DNA of 64,000 bases from Chamaecrista fasciculata (taxonomy: Eukaryota > Streptophyta > Magnoliopsida > Fabales > Fabaceae), in the NCBI GenBank assembly GCA_003254925.1, contig QANZ01042616.1, positions 85,566-149,565 on the forward strand, in the 5' to 3' direction. Within the stretch, counting starts at the first letter, position 1. The number at the start of each line of letters is the position of its first letter. Shown here piece by piece: positions 36,397 to 48,837 of this stretch. The position numbers and the translations under genes are program-made. Under the pieces are notes generated by a model. The model did no database searches. It saw only the letters and a program-made list of their open reading frames with translations, and was not told the DNA's origin.

Positions 36397-38094
36397 ATGA
36401 AGATACACCAAAAAACCATTCTCTCTCTGTTAGCAAAATGCAAAAATATGAGTGAATTGAAAATGTTGCATGGGGTAATGGTCACAACATCAATTATTAA
36501 AAGTATTATCCCCCTGAGCAAGCTTATTGACTTCTGTGTGGATTCAGAGGCCGGAGACATAAATTATGCTGACTTACTGTTCAATCAAATTAATGTTCCA
36601 AGTGTTTACATTTGGAACTCCATGATAAGAGGTTATGCTAACAGTCCCAATCCAATAGAGTCTATACTTTTGTATAGACAGATGATACAAAGAGGATATG
36701 CACCTGATCATTTTACCTTCCCCTTTGTTCTCAAATCAAGTTCGGTACTTGCTGATCAAGACACTGGAAAATGCATTCATAACTACCTAGTGAAATCTGG
36801 GTTTGAAGCAAATGTCTATGCAGCTACCGGTTTACTTCAGATGTATGTGTCAAGTGGAGATATGAATTCAGGGTTGAAAATGTTTGATATCATTCCAAAG
36901 TCAAATGTGGTTGCTTGGACTTGTTTGATTGCTGGGTATGTTAATAATAATCAACCTTGTGCAGCTTTACAGGTATTTAGAGACATGGGGTATTGGAGAG
37001 TAGAGCCTAATGAAATCACCATGGTGAATGTTTTGATTGCTTGTGCTCGAAGTAGAGACATCAATACTGGGAAATGGGTCCATGATTGGATTCGTAAGGC
37101 TGGCTATGATCCCTTTATATCAACGTCTAACAGTAATATAATTCTTGCAACTGCCATGCTTGAAATGTATGCCAGGTGTGGTGACTTGAGGACTGCAAGA
37201 ATTCTATTCAATAAAATGCCTCACAAAAATATTGTTGCTTGGAACAGCATGATTAATGCTTACAACCAGTACGAGAGGTATGAGGAGGCGCTACATCTGT
37301 TCTTTGTTATGTGGAATTCTGGCTTTAATCCAGATAAGGCTACTTTTCTTAGTGTCCTAAGCGTTTGTGCTCATTTGTGTGCTCTAACATTGGGACAGAA
37401 TGTCCATGCGTATTTATTGAAAAGCAGCATGGCAACAGATATTTCCATTGCAACTGCTCTCCTAGACATGTATGCCAAAACTGGAGAATTGAGAAGTGCA
37501 CAGAAGATTTTTTATAGGATGCAAAAGAAAGATGTGGTGGTGTGGACTAGCATGATTAATGGCTTAGCCATGCATGGTCATGGAAATGAAGCACTGAGTA
37601 TCTTTGAGAGAATGCAAGAGGATAGAACGCTAGTCCCTGACCATATCACTTATATTGGAGTTTTATTCGCGTGTAGCCATGTTGGATTAGTGGAAGAGGC
37701 TCGGAAACATTTTAACTCAATGACAAAGGTTTATGGTATAGTGCCAGAAAGAGAGCATTATGGTTGTATGATTGATCTTTTAAGTCGGGCAGGTCACTTC
37801 AGAGAGGTAGAAAGGTTTATCGAGACAATGTCAATACGACCAAATCTTGCCATATGGGGTTCTATTTTAAACGGATGCCACATTCATGAAAATGTCTCTG
37901 TTGCTAATCGAGTGAAAATACTCCTGACAGAGCTGGAACCTGGTCAAAGTGGAGTTCATATTCTTCTATCTAATATATATGCTGGAGCTGGCAAATGGGA
38001 GGAGGTAAATTTGACTAGAGAAATGGCGAAACGTAAAAAGATTACAAAGACAATTGGGCATAGTTCAGTGGAAATGAAGCTATTAAGTTCATGA
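36397..38094 (+). CDS. MEF19: PPR RNA-editing factor, MEF19-like
   Basis: A single exon, typical of PLS-class PPR genes, encoding 565 residues from the ATG at 36397 (MKIHQKTILSLLAKCKNMSE). An in-frame ATG at 36271 would add 42 residues. I prefer the inner start because the Arabidopsis protein begins with the matching segment. Repeats of the P, L and S types run through the protein (for example VYIWNSMIRGYANSPNP, NVVAWTCLIAGYVNNNQ, IVAWNSMINAYNQYERYEEA, VVVWTSMINGLAMHGHGNEA). The protein ends with the E-type domain (HYGCMIDLLSRAGHF, NLAIWGSILNGCHIHEN, HILLSNIYAGAGKWEEV, GHSSVEMK) and has no DYW deaminase. E-class proteins bind specific organelle RNA sites and recruit a deaminase for C-to-U editing. 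MEF19 is mitochondrial. The editing site here is not known. Confidence 0.92.
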   Translation: MKIHQKTILSLLAKCKNMSELKMLHGVMVTTSIIKSIIPLSKLIDFCVDSEAGDINYADLLFNQINVPSVYIWNSMIRGYANSPNPIESILLYRQMIQRGYAPDHFTFPFVLKSSSVLADQDTGKCIHNYLVKSGFEANVYAATGLLQMYVSSGDMNSGLKMFDIIPKSNVVAWTCLIAGYVNNNQPCAALQVFRDMGYWRVEPNEITMVNVLIACARSRDINTGKWVHDWIRKAGYDPFISTSNSNIILATAMLEMYARCGDLRTARILFNKMPHKNIVAWNSMINAYNQYERYEEALHLFFVMWNSGFNPDKATFLSVLSVCAHLCALTLGQNVHAYLLKSSMATDISIATALLDMYAKTGELRSAQKIFYRMQKKDVVVWTSMINGLAMHGHGNEALSIFERMQEDRTLVPDHITYIGVLFACSHVGLVEEARKHFNSMTKVYGIVPEREHYGCMIDLLSRAGHFREVERFIETMSIRPNLAIWGSILNGCHIHENVSVANRVKILLTELEPGQSGVHILLSNIYAGAGKWEEVNLTREMAKRKKITKTIGHSSVEMKLLSS

Positions 38095-38945
38095 CTTGGG
38101 TACTGGGTAGTATCCAATAGAGTAAATATTTCAGATCTCTCTCTATATTCAGCTGTGACCAAAGTTATATATTATCACTAATCACACTCACACCCCAATG
38201 TAGTGTATAAGTTTAGTTACTGTAATCAGTCTGTATGTATTTCGAGTAGCAGCACATCAGTCTGTAGTAGTCTGTACTGTCAACCCCTTTATTAATTTCC
38301 CTTGTTTACTCTGTCAGTGTAGCAACTAACTAGCAATACAAGAGCAAATTGGCACTTATTTGATACATTTTGTGTTGTTTAAAGAGAGATATAGAGAGAG
38401 ATAAAAAGAGAAAGTATTAGTCCTCTATCTCTTCTTATCTCTCTAAACTATATAAAATACATCAATAACTTCACTTAAGAGGATCCAAATTCCTATGGTA
38501 GAACAATTTTGTCTTGAAGTTCTCATTGTTTTTTCGTATACACATTGAAGAAATGAACTGCCACCATAGTTTATGAGAAATTGCCAAAATGGACTGACAA
38601 CAAAATTTGGGATGAAAACTATTCTTGTTTTGTTTGGAATAGCGAATGTGTGGAACAACTTTTGCTTTTGTGTTGTGCCTACGAAGCAAGCATACGTGTA
38701 AGAAGTATATAATATGTATACAGCATTAGAGCACATGCAAAACGAGCGAGTTACACGTAAGAATTAAAAGTTACCACTAGTAAATAAAAAAATTCTTTGG
38801 CCAAAAAAAAAAATTCAATCATCAATTCATCATAGTCTATTATTATTATTATTATTAAATTTCTTAATTTGTAGTCTTGAGCTTAAACTCATTTATTCAG
38901 CAATAAAATTTTTTTAAAAAAACAATCTTTTCACCCGCAGGTTAA
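38095..38945. other. Intergenic between PPR and IDM-like genes
   Basis: 3' flank of the PPR gene, then AT-rich DNA with an ATT run near 38840-38855. No coding frame or RNA gene recognised. Confidence 0.6.
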
Positions 38946-39070
38946 GAAAGTGACCTGAAGACTGAAGACCGAAACGCAGAGAGTAGTGCTTCACTGAAAT
39001 CCCAAAACGTAGACGGCACTGTGGAAATCAGAAGCTAAGCAAGTACTTGTGTACATCAATCCTTAATGCG

Positions 39071-40887
39071 GTAAGCTTTCTATGCGAAATTTCTTTCTGT
39101 GTTTCACTGATTATTCGTATCAAGCCCGTAGCAAACGTATACCGACCGTCTCTAAACCGTACATGTGCTATTTTTTAGTATAAGAATTTGATTTTGATAC
39201 GCCTGTAATACGTATCTAGCCGTATCCGAAGCGTATTGGTGTAGGATGCGTTCCCGATTTCGGTATTTGGGACTTCTGCGCGTATCGGCGCTTCCTAACA
39301 TATGCATGTGCGCCAATCATTTCTTATTCAAAATAAATGCGCTTAGAACTCGAGGTTCACTGTAAATAATTAAATATTTACTTTTGAGTTATGTATCGGT
39401 GTGGTTATTAATATAGATGTTTAATCAGTTGGGTGTGATTTACATTCCACAATTTTGATCTTCCTAGAACATCTTTCGTAGTGTAGTGTCGGACTGTTTC
39501 TGGAGCCTGTTGTTGTGGTTTACTCCCAATTACATCAGTAGCTTTTGAACTGAATGATTAGATAGTGTTCATATGTATATATGATCAGTTGAGTGAGGTC
39601 ATTGATATGATTGCCTTTTCTTGGGGTCTATGTTGATATTGGTACTTTTCCTGCTGTTTTGTGCTAACCAATGATTTTGTTGTTAGAGTACTAGAGTAAA
39701 TTGGAGAGGATGAGAGCCAAAGGTGTATTCTTATTCTGAGGATTGGGTTGTTTAAGTCGTAATATCTAGGCTATGCGATTATCACTTTATTATAAATAGG
39801 TGTTCCAGCTCACTGGGTTGAACATGAGGTTTCTTTCATCTTTGTAATTTCTAAGAAAGTAAATTTAAAATCTTAGAATACAATCTATCAATGTCATGAA
39901 GTCACCTTTCAGTTCTTAATTTTTAGATTGAGCAATATAAGAGAAGCCTTAGTTCCTTGAAAATGAAAGGTAAACACTATATATACAAGTGATTTCTTGA
40001 TGACACAATTAAAATAATGCTGCTGAAGCTCAAGTCTTCTGATATCTGATGCCAATAGCAGTTGATGATAATAGTTCTGTGATCACATTGATGTGTATGA
40101 GATATCTTGCAAATGTTTACCAGGATAAACCAAAATCTTATTGGCTAAAATTAGATGCCGTAGTGAATAAGATTTGAGGGATCTTCATCCTCCAAGCGGT
40201 GAAATCTTTTGTTTCTTTCTGTGTGATAAACTGTAATGGTGATCTTGCGTTTTGAGTGGTGGTGGTGGTGGTAAGTTTTGGTAAACTTGAATCTTGATAG
40301 AGATGATGTGCTTAAGCTGGTGATGTGAAGGGAATGGAGGAGGCAGAATTATTGGTTCTGGACTACTGTGGCTGTAAATGATCTCTGCAGAAAATGCTAT
40401 ATGGGAGGGGATGATTTGTATGTAAGCTAATTATTATGGTACTGATGGTATATTATGTTCTTGTGGTAAATATGGTGGTGTTATTGGTGATCATAAGTGG
40501 TGAATTATGCCAACTACAGAAGCTGCTTCTTGGTGACTTATAGTGTGGGCCGTGGGGTCTCTCTCTCTCTCTCTATATATATATTGAAAAATAAATCTAA
40601 TTTTAAGTTTAACTGGACAAAAGAAATGAACTTGATCTTTGTTAACGAAGTTATTTGCCAGGTGAGAGGTAGTGTTTATAACCGTGCATTTTGTTTAATA
40701 CAATGCAAAATTATATACCAATTCTGATAGCATATAGATAAACCTTAGTGTCTGTCAAACTCAACCCTTATTCCCCAAGTTTTGCACTAGTAGCTTTCAT
40801 CACATAACTTATATATGCCTCTGAGGGTTGACTCTCAGAAACAGAAAATTTTTCTTTTTAATTAATAGCTGTTTTATTTTCTTGCAG
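39071..40887 (+). other. Probable 5'-UTR intron of the IDM-like gene
   Basis: A leader-like stretch ends ..TTAATGCG before GTAAGC at 39071, and a pyrimidine tract with TTGCAG ends at 40887, just before the coding exon. The interior is T-rich, intron-like and lacks coding frames. A CT microsatellite sits at 40559-40573. The upstream exon boundary near 38945 is not defined. Confidence 0.45.
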
Positions 40888-40921
40888 AGTCTTGCATTCT
40901 CTATGATACTGTGTGACTCCA

Positions 40922-42647
40922 ATGGATGGCTCATCTCCGGCTACCGAAGAATCTCCTACTGCAGCAGGATTCAGATCTAATAACCTAAAAAGTGGAACAA
41001 CTAATGATGATCAGCATTTTCTCTTGTACTTCATTATGGGTACCTACTTTGGCCCTGATATTAAAGGAGAGAGGAGACAAAAATCAGTATTGCAAAGAAT
41101 AGTCGAAGGACTTCCTCCTTATACATCCGATCAACTAGCCTGTTCTTTCATGAAAATAGTGGAACTGCAGCGCTTGTATTACTATATACTTAGGAAGGCT
41201 GATAAATCAGTTATTGTCAAGTTACCATTATTGCACCAATACTTTCAGGGCAATATTTCTGGCCTAGAACATAATGGTGCTGCCAATTACCCACGGTTCA
41301 TTGATTTATTTCCTCTTGAATTACATCCTCAATCTCGAGTCCAGAGTCGATATAAAATAGTTGAGAACATTGTACTTATTACCAACCCAGAAACCTCCTA
41401 CATCAAGCCAAAGGATATTGAAAGGTTCAAGAAACTAAGTGGACTAGAGGATTTTCAACTGGATACAGATCCTGCAACATTGCTTACTTCTCTTGATGGA
41501 AAAATGTCACCTAACCAGTCTTGTAGGAGGACTGGAAAAGCTAGAAGCAGTGGAAAATTTTCTAGTAGGCAGAAGTCTCTGCAACATGACCATTATCTGG
41601 CATCTTGCAGTAGTATTCCATATAATGGTACGAATATGATGTGTAATGACGGGGCTCGATTGCCACCAGAAGATGACTCTGACCAAGAGAGAGTTGGTCC
41701 AGCTATGATATTCCTTCCTTCTCACCCAACTAGAAAGGAATTGTCTGAAATTGTAGCTGCTACGAAAAGTGGATTTGCATTAACTGGAAGTGCAGCTATG
41801 GCACAGGTAGGACCCATCATAGGTCTTATGGACATTGGAGAGTGTGAAGACTCATATCTATTCCGCGTCTCTCTTCCAGGAGTGAAGAGGGATGAAAGTA
41901 AGTTGCTTATTGGAGTTGATGCTTTATTTCTGATATGGTTCTAAGTGATTGATGAACTGCATTCTGTAAATTCCTTTTCAATGGCTTATGTTGCAAATAT
42001 TGCTGCTAAAAGATTGATGAAGAGGTGGTTTAATTAAAATCAAATTATTAAAAGCTTAATCCTTTGGGAATGACACTTAAATTAGAGCCATTTCCAATCT
42101 ATTTTGGGTATTTAATGCCTTACATTAAGGAACTCCTGGTGAAAATAATTCCAGCTTATAAACTTTGAGTAAAGAGGTGAGTGGTAATGTTCAAAGATTG
42201 CTTATGGTAAATTATATTCTGGTCTTTTAATTGACATTCCTAACTTGAAGATGCATTCACCAAGAGTCCCTAAAGTGCAAATGGAAATATATATTATATT
42301 GCTAATGTTGCTGTATTTTGGTGGGTGTAGAAGCTTTTTTATCATTACTTCATAGATCTCAGTACAGATCATTAATGTGCTTTGAATCCGTGACTGCAGG
42401 CGATTTCAGCTGTGAAGTTGACACCGAAGGTAAAGTATTGATACGGGGAGTAACTACAACAGGGGAGAAGACAGTAAGCAGGTACTCCCAAGTGTTTGAA
42501 ATGCAAACACAAAACCTGTGTCCACCTGGGCATTTTTCCATCTCATTTGAGCTGCCTGGCCCCGTTGATCCCTATCAGTTTTCTGGTAACTTTGGCACTG
42601 ATGGGATACTTGAAGGAATTGTTATGAAAGGGCAAAATACAAAATGA
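40922..42647 (+). CDS. IDM2/IDM3-like alpha-crystallin-domain protein
   Basis: Two coding exons, 40922-41897 and 42400-42647, give 407 residues. The N-terminal region has the block [20 protein letters not shown], then [20 protein letters not shown], followed by [19 protein letters not shown]. The C-terminus is an HSP20-like alpha-crystallin fold ([14 protein letters not shown], then [48 protein letters not shown]), split by the intron. In Arabidopsis, IDM2 and IDM3 are nuclear proteins of this type. They work with the acetyltransferase IDM1 and MBD7 to bring ROS1 demethylase to silenced loci and prevent hypermethylation. Which of the paralogues this is cannot be settled here. An out-of-frame ATG at 40903 overlaps the true start. 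There is no truncation. Confidence 0.85.
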
Positions 42648-44197
42648 CAGTTCAGTCTTATTAGAATCTAGAATTCTTCGTTGTCTTCCTCCTTTGCAGA
42701 ATACTGTAAATTTTGTCCAAGTTGATGCAAAGGAGTGACATAAGTTTAATAAAACATCTATCTTTAGTATTTTTTGACATTTGTTAATTTTCATGCTTTC
42801 TTGACCCATAGCTGCAGTCGATGTTGAAATTATGATTCAATCCATTTCATGGATAACTTACTGAGTGTACTGATGTTCTCTTGAATCTTTTTGTGGGCTA
42901 ACCGACCCATCCGCTCAGAACTCAAAAATCACAATTCGTCTTCAATTTTTCTATTCTTTTTTTTTTTTGGCCTGAATTTCTCTAGTCATTGGTGTTTTAA
43001 CTTTGGATTTATTTACTCACGTTTAGGAGAAAGTATGCAAGTGAACTTCTATTTCCCTCGTTTAAATAGCTGATATACATATCCCTGCATGATTTAGGTG
43101 TTTGCTTCAAAAGTTGGTGTTTCAGTGGTCCAGTTACCACCAACCCAAAGTAGATATTTTGGTAATACAAGTATTGCACCAAGAGTTTTAATTTTATTAA
43201 CTTTTTAAGAAATGGAAGAGATAAATTTATGCGAAAGAAATAGAATCTTGGTGAATTTCACCTTAGAGCCGCTCTCAGTCGCCTTTTTTCTTTTTTTTTT
43301 TTCTTTCTTTCTCATAAAGATACCTTTTATGGAGAGGGTTCTGATAATGTTCAATTGGAAGAAATTAAATTCCAAGTAAATATTCTACTAGTATACAAAC
43401 ATAAGTAACTATTACCATCTTAAGTCGTAAAAGTTAAATTAAACCAATATTAAAAACATCAAGGTAAGATTCCTCTAGCACGTTATCTACATAAGCAAGT
43501 TTTGCATTGTTTGTAAGCTTTAAGCTACAGGTTCTGATTGCCAAGGATTTATCCCAACCTTTCGAGTCATAGCAGTGCACCAGTAATCTGCAAACCAGAA
43601 AGAGTGAGCAAAAATAAGTACAAAAGGAGCTATGGCCGTACGAATAGAAGGCATAAAGATTATTTACATTGGTCAAACAAAACAAAATCTGATAAATACT
43701 CATCAAAGCTCAATTGTAAAAGAGCAGAAAAGACATGACAACATGTTCACTCAAGCATAGAATGTTTTGAATTATCGACAAACTTTCCTAAAAAGAAACA
43801 AGTATTTCTCATCCAATATACATCCTGCAAAAGGTCGCAACTGCCAGATACAACTAACAAACTTCTTCACGTTTAGTATGGTTACAATCTAACAAGCAAC
43901 TAAAGTGCAAGAGATAGTCCTCAAAATAATCAGGCTGCAGTAACTATGAAAAACTTATGATAGAAATAATCCAATATAATATAGCACCAGCAGCAAAAAT
44001 AAACCATGGATTGGGTGTATTTGACTGATAAAGTAGGAAGTTAATATTCAGTAACAACAAAATCCAACTTCATTATATTGTCCTGAAAGTGACTAGATCA
44101 CCCTCAAATTTCAATCAAACGCCAGCCGGTGGAGGAGAAAGAGAGAATAAGGCTCACTGCTCACCTTATTTTCCATGACACTTGCATAATATTGCAT
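42648..44197. other. Intergenic; possible 3'-UTR exon of NF-YC
   Basis: Convergent 3' ends of the IDM-like and NF-YC genes. On the minus strand a short stretch at about 43519-43588 is preceded by TTTGCAG and reads as a plausible spliced 3' exon of NF-YC, but it has no long frame. Pyrimidine tracts occur at 42955-42970 and 43280-43312. Nothing else recognised. Confidence 0.4.
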
Positions 44198-44977
44198 CTA
44201 ATGATCTGGAGACGATTCTCGTTGCTCATGTGGCTGTGGCCACATTTGTTGTGCCATGTAAGGATGAGGCTGTTGACCATACATGGTTGGATCCATCACA
44301 GGCTTACCCATTATGACACCAGACGAGCCAACTTGTGGCGCATGCTGAGGTGGCATATAGCAATAAGGAATTGTGTCAGCCGGCCCTGCAACAGGCATTG
44401 TCCCTCTAGGAATTGATGCGAGTACTTCCTCTTTCAGGTCCTCCCGGGGCACTATGTCAACCAAGAAATCAAAGATATCGGTCCTTGTGATTGCCGCTGC
44501 TATATCATTCTTTTGAAGTGTTCTCCTTTTGTTCTCTTCAGTGTGATTCCAAGATCGCAAGGTTAACTCTAATATGAACATCTCGCATGCCCTTGCAAAT
44601 ACGACAGGGGCCTCAGCCGAAATCATTCGGACATCCTCATCAGCCTTCATTATCTTCTTGATCCTTGCCAGAGGAAGGCTGTGATTCTTGAAGTCACTCA
44701 CCTTCTCGATTTCTTGGTACTGATTCGCCCAAAACGTTTGGAGTTGCTGCTGAAGTTGCTGCTGTTGTTGCTGATGAATATGCTGATAAGCAAGTTGGTG
44801 TTGGCCCATCTGAGCTCCAGCAGGCTGACCACTATACTGAATGGCCCCGACCGATGTAACAGCAGATCCCGGTGTTGCAGTTATTTGGTTTGGCTGGTAT
44901 GGATTAGAAACATAAGGTAATTGAGCTCCACTACCAACAACCCCTATAGATGGGTTTTGACCATGTCCTTGATCCAT
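44198..44977 (-). CDS. NF-YC9: Nuclear factor Y subunit C
   Basis: The coding part lies on one exon, 259 residues. The histone-fold domain spans about 100-176: LPLARIKKIMKADEDVRMIS, APVVFARACEMFILELTLRSW, NKRRTLQKNDIAAAITRTD and FLVDIVPRED, all essentially canonical for NF-YC. It is preceded by a glutamine-rich stretch (69-80) and followed by a Pro/Met/Gln-rich tail (YMPPQHAP, QQPHPYMAQQ). NF-YC pairs with NF-YB, and the dimer then takes NF-YA to bind CCAAT, or CO-type proteins in flowering. The Arabidopsis NF-YC3/4/9 group also acts in light and ABA responses. An acceptor AG sits one base before the ATG, so the leader is in separate upstream exons, as known for this group. NF-YC9 versus NF-YC3 is chosen from neighbours and is tentative. 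Confidence 0.94.
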   Translation of the reverse strand: MDQGHGQNPSIGVVGSGAQLPYVSNPYQPNQITATPGSAVTSVGAIQYSGQPAGAQMGQHQLAYQHIHQQQQQQLQQQLQTFWANQYQEIEKVSDFKNHSLPLARIKKIMKADEDVRMISAEAPVVFARACEMFILELTLRSWNHTEENKRRTLQKNDIAAAITRTDIFDFLVDIVPREDLKEEVLASIPRGTMPVAGPADTIPYCYMPPQHAPQVGSSGVIMGKPVMDPTMYGQQPHPYMAQQMWPQPHEQRESSPDH

Positions 44978-44978
44978 C

Positions 44979-46066
44979 CTGTTCCAAGTGGAATCAAAAT
45001 ATCATTTAATCTTGAAGAAAACTTGTCCATTTATTAGTCACCATATGAGAACTTAAAAATCTATGAGAAATTAATACACACCTAACCGTCTGTGAAGCCA
45101 ACAAAATAAAAGTATCAAATTTGATTAAAAATGGAAAGGATAATGTATTAATGTCATTCCTCAGAAAATCAACCATCTCAAAACCTTCAAATCACTCCAA
45201 GAGATTCAGGGACAACCCACCAAATCTGATCACAAATTATGAGCTCCGTTTACTGAAAAATATTCCACTACCCACACAGTCCTCCCTGTTGCTACTAAAA
45301 AAACCTAATGGACTTCATAGAGTTCCCACCCAAGAAAGTAAATCTCTCATGCCTCCACTAACATCTATGTTTAGAGTTTAGACAACAACTATTTTTATAT
45401 TTCAAGCCCACAAGAAATTCAGCCCCAGGATGTGTGCTCTATTAGGATTGTCACAATATGCCTCATGAATCATGATGTTTCCAAGCAAACATGAAGCTTT
45501 CATACTACAGAAGTTTCTCCACAATAAGATTACCCACAGAACAATAGATAATGGAATTACGGAAACCCAAACAAAAGTCAAGAAAGAGGTCTTGGATATT
45601 AGTTCTGAAGACCATGCTACGCTATATATACATATATAATTACAGAGACATGGACAAATGTAAATACGCAGACCAAAAAAAGAAAGAAAGAAAGAAAATT
45701 GCGGAGACAGATTTACCTTGTGTTGTGTAGCAGGTGATGCTGTGCTCTGAAATATTGAGAACCTGAAAAGGAAAAATGATCAGAAAAAAAAAATTTGTTC
45801 TTAGTTTGGTTTGAGAGACGATCTAAGCCCTGAGAAATCTGGTGGATTTATAGAGACTAGAGAGTATTCCGTAGTGTGAGAGATCCCAAATCTTACAGCG
45901 GACAAAAACTTAGGGTTTCAGAGGAAATATGTACAAACACAAATTTCGTGATGATTAATGATGTTTTCTCGGAACGAAACTAAGATAGGGAAGTACCAAA
46001 AAAGCTGAGTGTGATCGATTCTGACTTCTACTGTCAGAACTCAGAACCTAACTCTCTGTTTAGTAT
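44979..46066 (-). other. NF-YC 5'-UTR introns and leader
   Basis: On the minus strand an untranslated exon at 45763-45717 is bounded by CAG and GTAAAT. It lies between an upstream leader (about 45800-46040, with a possible donor GTACTT near 45998) and the coding exon at 44978. No coding frame is present. A small direct run of AAAG repeats is at 45678-45697. Confidence 0.55.
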
Positions 46067-46075
46067 TTTAGTTTT

Positions 46076-46715
46076 GGCTTAAGTGCAATTTTGGTCTCCT
46101 AACTTTTGCAAAGGTCTCAATTTGGTCCCCTAACTTTTTTGTTGCAATTTTGGTCCCTTAACTTTCACAAAGGTCTCAATTTGGTCCCGTAAATTTTTTT
46201 GTTGCAATTTTGGTCCCTTAAATTTCGTAAAGGTCTCAATTTGGTCCCCTAACTTTCGAAAAGGTCTCAATTTGGTCTCATAACTTTTTTTGTTACAATT
46301 TTGGTCCCCTAACTCTTGAAAACGTCTCACTATTAGTCCAAAGTGCACTTCCAAGTCATGAAAACGTCTCCGCAAAATGGACATTTTTTAATCCACTTCA
46401 CTCATATTTATCACGTCATCAACCAACTCAGCCTTTAGATCGGCACTAACGGCAGATAATAGATGGAAAAAGTGCACTTGGGACCAACAGTGAGACTCTT
46501 TCAAAAGTTAGGGGACCAAAATTGCAACAAAAAAAGTTAGGAGACCAAATTGAGACCTTTATGAAAGTTAGGGGACCAAAATTGCAACAAAAAAAGTTAG
46601 GGGACCAAATTGAGACCTTTGCAAAAGTTAGGGGACCAAAATTCCAACAAAAAAAGTTAGGGGACCAAATTGAGACCTTTGCGAAAGTTAGGGGACCAAA
46701 ATTGCACTTAAGCCC
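46076..46715. mobile_element. Mutator-like foldback element, 9-bp target duplication
   Basis: 640 bp. The left end is GGCTTAAGTGCAATTTTGG and the right end, read inward, GGGCTTAAGTGCAATTTTGG. TTTAGTTTT occurs directly at 46067-46075 and 46716-46724, a 9-bp target duplication. Each arm is itself a tandem array of a roughly 60-bp unit alternating GCAATTTTGGTCCC and CTCAATTTGGTCCCC with AACTTT. The 75-bp centre (46390-46460) is unique. No transposase. The arms are very similar, suggesting recent activity. Confidence 0.85.
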
Positions 46716-46724
46716 TTTAGTTTT

Positions 46725-48837
46725 TTTTCTAAATCTTTCTTATTTTGTTGAGTTGACCAATTTACCCTCATCAATTTTCCTCTACTATACACTGCAGCAA
46801 CACTAGTAATATTTTTTCAATCACCAATGTGTGACGATTTATTTTCACTAATTCAAAGTTTATTTGCGTTACGTATCTGTCAATGATTAAAAAAAAATGA
46901 TTCTCTACATTCACATGATTTAGAACTCAAATCTTGTTTAACTAAATACCAAACGACTAACTATTTGAACTAACTCTGGGTTAATATCATTAAATATCTA
47001 AACATTATATTAATAATAGGCTAACCTAATTTAGAACTCAATCATAGTTTATTTATCATTTTCTACAAATATGTTATGAGATCATCAAACTCAGTACTTC
47101 TCACGTACTAAAATTATGAATATGTTCATATTAGAGATTAAAAAGAAAAGGAATGGAGGAGAGAAATGAGCTTTTTTATTTGAGAAGTTAAAAATTTGAA
47201 AGAAAAAATAATAAATATTTAATCTTCATTTTTCTCCCCCTCAAAACATCTTAAATTGAAATATTTTGTTAGTACTATACTATCAACATCCAACCAATGA
47301 AATTATTCTCTTTCCCCATATATTCAACGCCACCATTTGATTCCGTAGAGGTTGATCCCACTTTCATGGGGTAAATAGTCTTTTTCTTCTTTTTAGAACA
47401 TACAGAAATTGATTTAGTTATATTATAAACAAATTGTATTACTCACAAATCACAATTGAAAATATTTTTCTATCTTTCGCTCAAAAATGGTAGTTCCGAC
47501 AAGATCGCAGTGGAGTGGGTGAAGGATTCCCAACATTTTCATTTAATTAAACCTTTTATGTGCAATTGACTATTAAAACCAGCGAATTACTACCAAATAC
47601 TTTCACGACAACGTAAAAAATTAAAAAGAAAAAGATGAAGTCATATGAAAGTAGTGGAGATTATAGAATATTAAATGTTAGTTTGTTACTACTATTTATA
47701 CATAGAAATGACAAAGATTTTTGCTTAGTGCAGAAGACTTTGTTTAACATTAACATGCGTCAGTTATTTGAAGTGAGCATATGATAAAATTAATAAGTGT
47801 CCCTTCACTAAAAAGAAAAAAGCTACTCACTTGAGAGTCTCAAAGTTGAATCTTCAAAAATAAAAAATGAAGCTTTGAAGAAGTCAGTAAGAAAATGATG
47901 ATGAATGATGATTTCGACTCCGAAAGGCCAAAACAGAGGAAGCTCTTTGAAGTTTGAAGATGGCAAACGAGCAAAAGCTATAAGAATAAAAGCTAGTGGC
48001 CTAGACTACACTAGAGCATCAACTAAGATATTATACATTATTTTATAGAATTATGGAAGATTTCTATAATCTATTTACCTTTTTTACTCCATCATTCATT
48101 AGTGTGAAAATGAACCATGTGAGCATTGATGCTAAATGCCAGCAAACCCAAAGGAAATAATACACCAAACAATATGCCTGCATGAACAGGACAAGAGAAA
48201 ACAGTAATGTGAAAACACTAAATAATTGGTGGTGAGGCCCTCCCTTTATGTCTACATCCATACACTATTGACTATACCAACCAATTTTGTAACTGTGAAA
48301 GTTTCAGCTTCAATACCCAGATTTTTGAATTTAGAGGAGTCGATGAGTTCACATTACCTGCGTTAGAGAACAAATTGTCGCAGGTTTACTTTTGTACCAA
48401 GCTAAATAACACCAATTAATATGGCAATTCAAGTTCCAGATCATCAGTCTGTTTAGCAGCCTTTGAAGAAAAATGCAGTTGCAACTTGCAAGTAGTCTGT
48501 TTCGAAAACAATTATGCTATATTGATTTCTATTCATTACAAGTTGATTAATCATAAAAGAAAATAAGTAAATAAATAAGTCACGTGATCTTGTTAACACC
48601 AACAAGAAGATTTTCATCTAGCTACTGGTAAATGGAGAACCAAAAGGAAAGAAAACAATGATCTGATCTATATGCTATCATTAATTTACTATGTTTATTT
48701 CTAATTTTTGCATCTCGAGACATCATTACAAATAGCTCCATGTGGAACTGTGTAGATTCAAGTGACAGCACCAATCTGAATGGTTATTTATCAGTGTAAC
48801 AATTAAAATGAAATCCATCTCAGAAAACCAATCACCC
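46725..48837. other. Intergenic, nothing recognised
   Basis: AT-rich region between the foldback element and the CCX gene. No coding frames or recognisable elements. The last few hundred bases are probably the 3' untranslated region of the CCX gene. Confidence 0.6.

Noticed and set aside
46130..46806. Repeated peptides QQKKLGDQIETF on both strands
   Set aside because: They are read-through of the tandem motif arms of the foldback element.
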